The position numbers were made by a program, and so were the translations under genes. This document shows, piece after piece, positions 6,792 through 8,785 of a stretch of 8,785 bases of DNA. The stretch lies in assembly GCA_035687895.1 (NCBI GenBank), contig DASRUE010000199.1, positions 1 through 8,785 on the forward strand, read 5' to 3'. A model generated the notes under the pieces. That model searched no databases, had not been told where the DNA came from, and saw only the letters and a list, made by a program, of their open reading frames with translations. The DNA comes from JAERML01 sp035687895. Its GTDB lineage: Bacteria; Bacteroidota; Ignavibacteria; UBA10030; UBA6906. Position 1 is the stretch's first letter. Every line of letters begins with the position of its first letter.

Positions 6792-7136
6792 ATGGCAGTG
6801 AAGACAACAACGTTGCAGGGTGGCAAAATCGGCGTCATTGAGGTCAAGGGCTCGCTTGTGGGAGGAGAGGAAACGGATGAGTTGCGGAGCGCCGTTGCAG
6901 ATTTTGTCGAACAAGGGAACAAGAAACTGATTATCGACCTTAGCAAGGTAACCTACCTGAACAGCACGGCCATCGGGGTCCTGGTTTCCGCTCATACAAC
7001 ATACTCGCGCAATAAGAGCGTGGTCAAACTCTGCGGCATCAACAAGAGCATCAACAATATTTTTGTCATCACGAAGCTCACCATGGTTTTTGATGTTTGC
7101 GAAACGCGTGAAGAGGCGGTGAAGGCTCTCTCCTGA
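6792..7136 (+). CDS. Stand-alone STAS-domain protein (anti-sigma factor antagonist type)
   Basis: A 114-residue single STAS domain of usual size for SpoIIAA/RsbV-like proteins. The core DLSKVTYLNSTAIGVLVSAH (49-68) matches the family's D-S-x-V-x-x-(I/M)-D-S-S/T-G-x-G region. Ser58 aligns with the serine phosphorylated by the partner kinase in SpoIIAA-type proteins. The usual Asp before it is Asn57, and the usual Gly after the pair is Ala60. The C-terminal helix region NIFVITKLTMVFDVCETREEA (only partly quoted: NIFVITKLTMVFDVC) is also typical. Family members bind anti-sigma kinases or act in other partner-switching modules. No anti-sigma kinase or PP2C phosphatase gene is in the window, so its partner is elsewhere. 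The ExbB-like gene starts 72 bases downstream on the same strand, and the two may share the sigma54-like promoter. Confidence 0.9.
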   Translation: MAVKTTTLQGGKIGVIEVKGSLVGGEETDELRSAVADFVEQGNKKLIIDLSKVTYLNSTAIGVLVSAHTTYSRNKSVVKLCGINKSINNIFVITKLTMVFDVCETREEAVKALS

Positions 7137-7208
7137 GCTGCCAGCAAAGAACTTGAACTTGTGCAAACATAGTACATTTACCCACCAATCAACAGAAGGA
7201 GTTCATCA

Positions 7209-7991
7209 ATGAAGCAATCCGTGTTTCTGACGGCTGTCATCGTGATTACGGCCGTGGTCGCGATCGCGATCTACCTGTTTATCCTTGGCAACCCCGATAA
7301 TTTCAAGGATGGTGAGTCGCGGCTCGTTCCGAACAATCTGCTCGGTACGGTGTATACGGGGGGGATTGTGGTGCCGATTCTGATTACCCTGACATTGATG
7401 AACTTAACCTTAGTGTTTGAGCGAACATTCTCCCTGAAGAAGGCGAATGGGCGCGGCCCCATTCCTTCTTTCTTGAAAACTGTCCAGCAAAACCTTCAAG
7501 CCGGCAAGGTGGATGAAGCAATCAAGGCATGTGATGCGCAGCGTGGATCGGCCGCCAACATCATCCGCACCGGCCTCGCCCGGTACAAGGATATCCTACA
7601 GGATAAGAAGCTCGACGCGGAGAAGAAAATGGCCGAGACCAAGCGTGCGATTGAAGAGGCGACCAGCCTTGAGACCCCGCTGCTCGAACGCAATCTGATC
7701 GCTCTCTCCACCAGCGCATCGGTCGCAACAATGTTCGGTCTGTTGGGCACAGTCATTGGAATGATCCGTGCATTCACAGCTCTTGCTGCCGCGGGCGGTG
7801 CGCCGGATGCCATCCAGCTCTCTATTGGAATTTCCGAGGCACTCATTAACACAGCACTTGGGCTTGTGGCTGCCATCCTCGGTATCATTGCGTACAACTT
7901 CTTTGTGACCAAGGTGGACAACTTCACTTACATGATCGACGAAGCAAGCTACAACGTCGTGGAAATCCTGAGCAGTAAGACCACCGACTAA
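7209..7991 (+). CDS. exbB: MotA/TolQ/ExbB-family proton channel protein
   Basis: A 260-residue inner-membrane protein. Hydrophobic segments are near 5-27, 48-70, 163-190 and 207-233; the last three match the three helices of ExbB/TolQ and the first is an extra N-terminal helix. The channel signature is intact: Thr181 in GLLGTVIGM, and Glu210 and Thr215 in GISEALINTALGL, aligning with E. coli ExbB Thr148, Glu176 and Thr181. The long cytoplasmic loop (about 72-160) is charged and helical. With ExbD partners it would use the proton gradient to power a TonB- or Tol-like periplasmic protein. GAAGGAG at 7195-7201 is a strong ribosome binding site. The 72-base gap from the STAS gene has a weak TACATTTA box (7173-7180), so a private promoter cannot be excluded. 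The exbD gene follows after 16 bases. ExbB is favoured over TolQ by the two-ExbD layout; MotA is unlikely. Confidence 0.88.
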   Translation: MKQSVFLTAVIVITAVVAIAIYLFILGNPDNFKDGESRLVPNNLLGTVYTGGIVVPILITLTLMNLTLVFERTFSLKKANGRGPIPSFLKTVQQNLQAGKVDEAIKACDAQRGSAANIIRTGLARYKDILQDKKLDAEKKMAETKRAIEEATSLETPLLERNLIALSTSASVATMFGLLGTVIGMIRAFTALAAAGGAPDAIQLSIGISEALINTALGLVAAILGIIAYNFFVTKVDNFTYMIDEASYNVVEILSSKTTD

Positions 7992-8007
7992 TCCTCAGAG
8001 GACAGTA

Positions 8008-8472
8008 ATGCCGAAGATCAAACCCAAACGACATGGCGTGCTCATCGACATGACCCCGCTGGTGGACGTTGCGTTTTTGCTGCTGACGTTTTTCATGCTC
8101 ACGACGCAATTCAAACCACCGGAGGAAGTGCAGATTGAGCTCCCCTCGTCAAACTCGCAGTTCAAGCTCCCCGAGTCTGACGTCATGACCCTGACGCTTG
8201 CCAAGGATGGCCGTATCTTTCTCGGTCTCGATTCCCAAAAGCTTCGCCGCCGGCTGTTCGGAGAACAGAACGAACTGAAGGCGAGCATTGAGGTTCCCAA
8301 AGACCGGCTTGCCGATATGCTGGTGCAGGCCCGCACTGCGAATCCCAAGCTTCGCACGGTAATCAAAGGTGATCAGAATACCGAATACGGTATTGCGGAG
8401 GATGTGATGGAGATCCTTCAAAAAACCAAAATCACGAGGTTTAACCTCGTGACGAATCTGGAACAAAATTAG
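8008..8472 (+). CDS. exbD: ExbD/TolR-family protein, first copy
   Basis: A 154-residue protein with a short basic cytoplasmic N-terminus (PKIKPKRH), one transmembrane helix (about 14-33) and a periplasmic domain of about 120 residues. DMTPLVDVAFLLLTFFMLTT holds Asp20, which aligns with the essential proton-carrying Asp25 of E. coli ExbD. The periplasmic part ends in the usual pattern VIKGDQNTEYGIAEDVMEIL. Its start is supported by AGAGGA at 7997-8002. It would form a complex with the ExbB-like protein encoded 16 bases upstream. A second ExbD gene follows after 19 bases; in Bacteroidota-type operons two ExbD proteins often serve one ExbB before a TonB gene. The transmembrane-coding stretch is almost identical at DNA level to that of the second copy. 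Confidence 0.92.
   Translation: MPKIKPKRHGVLIDMTPLVDVAFLLLTFFMLTTQFKPPEEVQIELPSSNSQFKLPESDVMTLTLAKDGRIFLGLDSQKLRRRLFGEQNELKASIEVPKDRLADMLVQARTANPKLRTVIKGDQNTEYGIAEDVMEILQKTKITRFNLVTNLEQN
8047..8106 (+). repeat. 60-base block shared with second exbD (copy A)
   Basis: Codons 14-33 of the first exbD match codons 31-50 of the second at 57 of 60 bases. The three differences (ACC/ACG, CTG/TTG, TTT/TTC) are all synonymous. Similarity stops sharply at both ends. Confidence 0.9.
8432..8452. repeat. 21-base perfect inverted repeat inside the first exbD
   Basis: Arms TCACGAGGTT and AACCTCGTGA are exact reverse complements around a single central T at 8442. In mRNA this could fold into a stem of about 8 pairs with a 5-base loop. 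It lies about 20 bases before the stop codon of the first exbD and about 40 before the start of the second, with no T-run after it, so it is not an ordinary terminator. It could slow decay or affect processing between the two genes. Confidence 0.6.
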
Positions 8473-8491
8473 TTCGAGGAGGCTTTAATCT

Positions 8492-8785
8492 ATGGCAGGA
8501 GGAGGCGGTGGTGCACCAGAGCCGAGAAAACACGGCAAAGCAAAGAAACGAAAAAAGGGTCGCCGGTTAGGCATCCGAATTGACATGACGCCGCTGGTGG
8601 ACGTTGCGTTTTTGTTGCTGACGTTCTTCATGCTCACGACGTCTATGTCGCGGCCGCAGACGATGGAAATCAACCTGCCGCCTGACGCGGACATAAAAGT
8701 AGAAATTGCGGAGTCAAACCTTTTGACGCTTCGGATTAACGAAAAGGGCGAGATCTTTTGGAGTATCGGGATCGAATCCCCGCAG
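8492..8785 (+). CDS. exbD: ExbD/TolR-family protein, second copy, N-terminal part (runs off right edge)
   Basis: The frame is open from ATG at 8492 to the window end, 98 codons without a stop. A strong site GAGGAGG (8476-8482) sits nine bases upstream. The N-terminus is unusual: five Gly residues (3-7) and then a strongly basic stretch (12-25, KHGKAKKRKKGRR), about 17 residues longer than in the first copy. The transmembrane helix (31-50) has the same 20 residues as the first copy, with Asp37 as the proton-carrying residue. The periplasmic part (NLPPDADIKVEIAES and onward) has clearly diverged from it. It probably works with the upstream ExbB and ExbD proteins, perhaps as a mixed oligomer. 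A TonB-like gene would be expected next, outside the window. Confidence 0.9.
   Translation, partial: MAGGGGGAPEPRKHGKAKKRKKGRRLGIRIDMTPLVDVAFLLLTFFMLTTSMSRPQTMEINLPPDADIKVEIAESNLLTLRINEKGEIFWSIGIESPQ
8582..8641 (+). repeat. 60-base block shared with first exbD (copy B)
   Basis: Partner of the block at 8047-8106, 57 of 60 bases identical, coding for the same 20 residues of the transmembrane helix. Confidence 0.9.

Overview
The window looks like chromosomal DNA of a Gram-negative bacterium of moderate GC content, probably from the Bacteroidota/Ignavibacteriota/Chlorobiota (FCB) side of the tree. Reasons: a secreted protein whose predicted mature form begins with Gln after an Ala/Ser-type signal peptide, a periplasmic copper-type lipoprotein, and a proton-channel operon with one ExbB-like gene followed by two different ExbD-like genes. 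This placement is inference; there is no rRNA or marker gene here. I see no tRNA, rRNA, CRISPR array, insertion sequence or phage gene.

Layout. (a) 1-381, minus strand: the N-terminal part of a lipoprotein with a CusF-like copper-binding segment, most likely the start of an SCO1/SenC-family protein that runs off the left edge. (b) 382-664: divergent intergenic region. (c) 665-6383, plus strand, tightly packed: an EVE-domain protein, a CNNM/CorC-type membrane protein with CBS domains, a secreted probable beta-barrel protein, a membrane sensor histidine kinase and an NtrC-family sigma54-dependent response regulator. Two junctions (CorC-type/barrel and kinase/regulator) are 4-base ATGA overlaps, so translation is probably coupled there. 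(d) 6384-6791: a 408-base non-coding region with a 17-base dyad, a 12-base direct repeat, a 10-base palindrome and a near-consensus sigma54 promoter. (e) 6792-8785: a stand-alone STAS protein, an ExbB/TolQ/MotA-family channel protein, an ExbD/TolR protein and a second ExbD/TolR protein cut by the right edge.

How they may work together. The kinase and the regulator form a two-component pair. The regulator carries the GAFTGA loop that contacts sigma54, and the best sigma54-type promoter I found lies in the next intergenic region, upstream of the STAS-exbB-exbD-exbD cluster. The simplest model is that the pair activates this energy-coupling operon, with the intergenic dyads as candidate activator sites. 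The model rests on sequence matches only, and the promoter has one mismatch in its -12 element.

Most genes belong to known families, and I see no clearly new biochemical system. The most noteworthy items are the candidate sigma54 circuit, a STAS protein placed directly before an ExbB/ExbD channel, and a 60-base block shared at 57/60 identity (only synonymous differences) by two otherwise divergent exbD genes.
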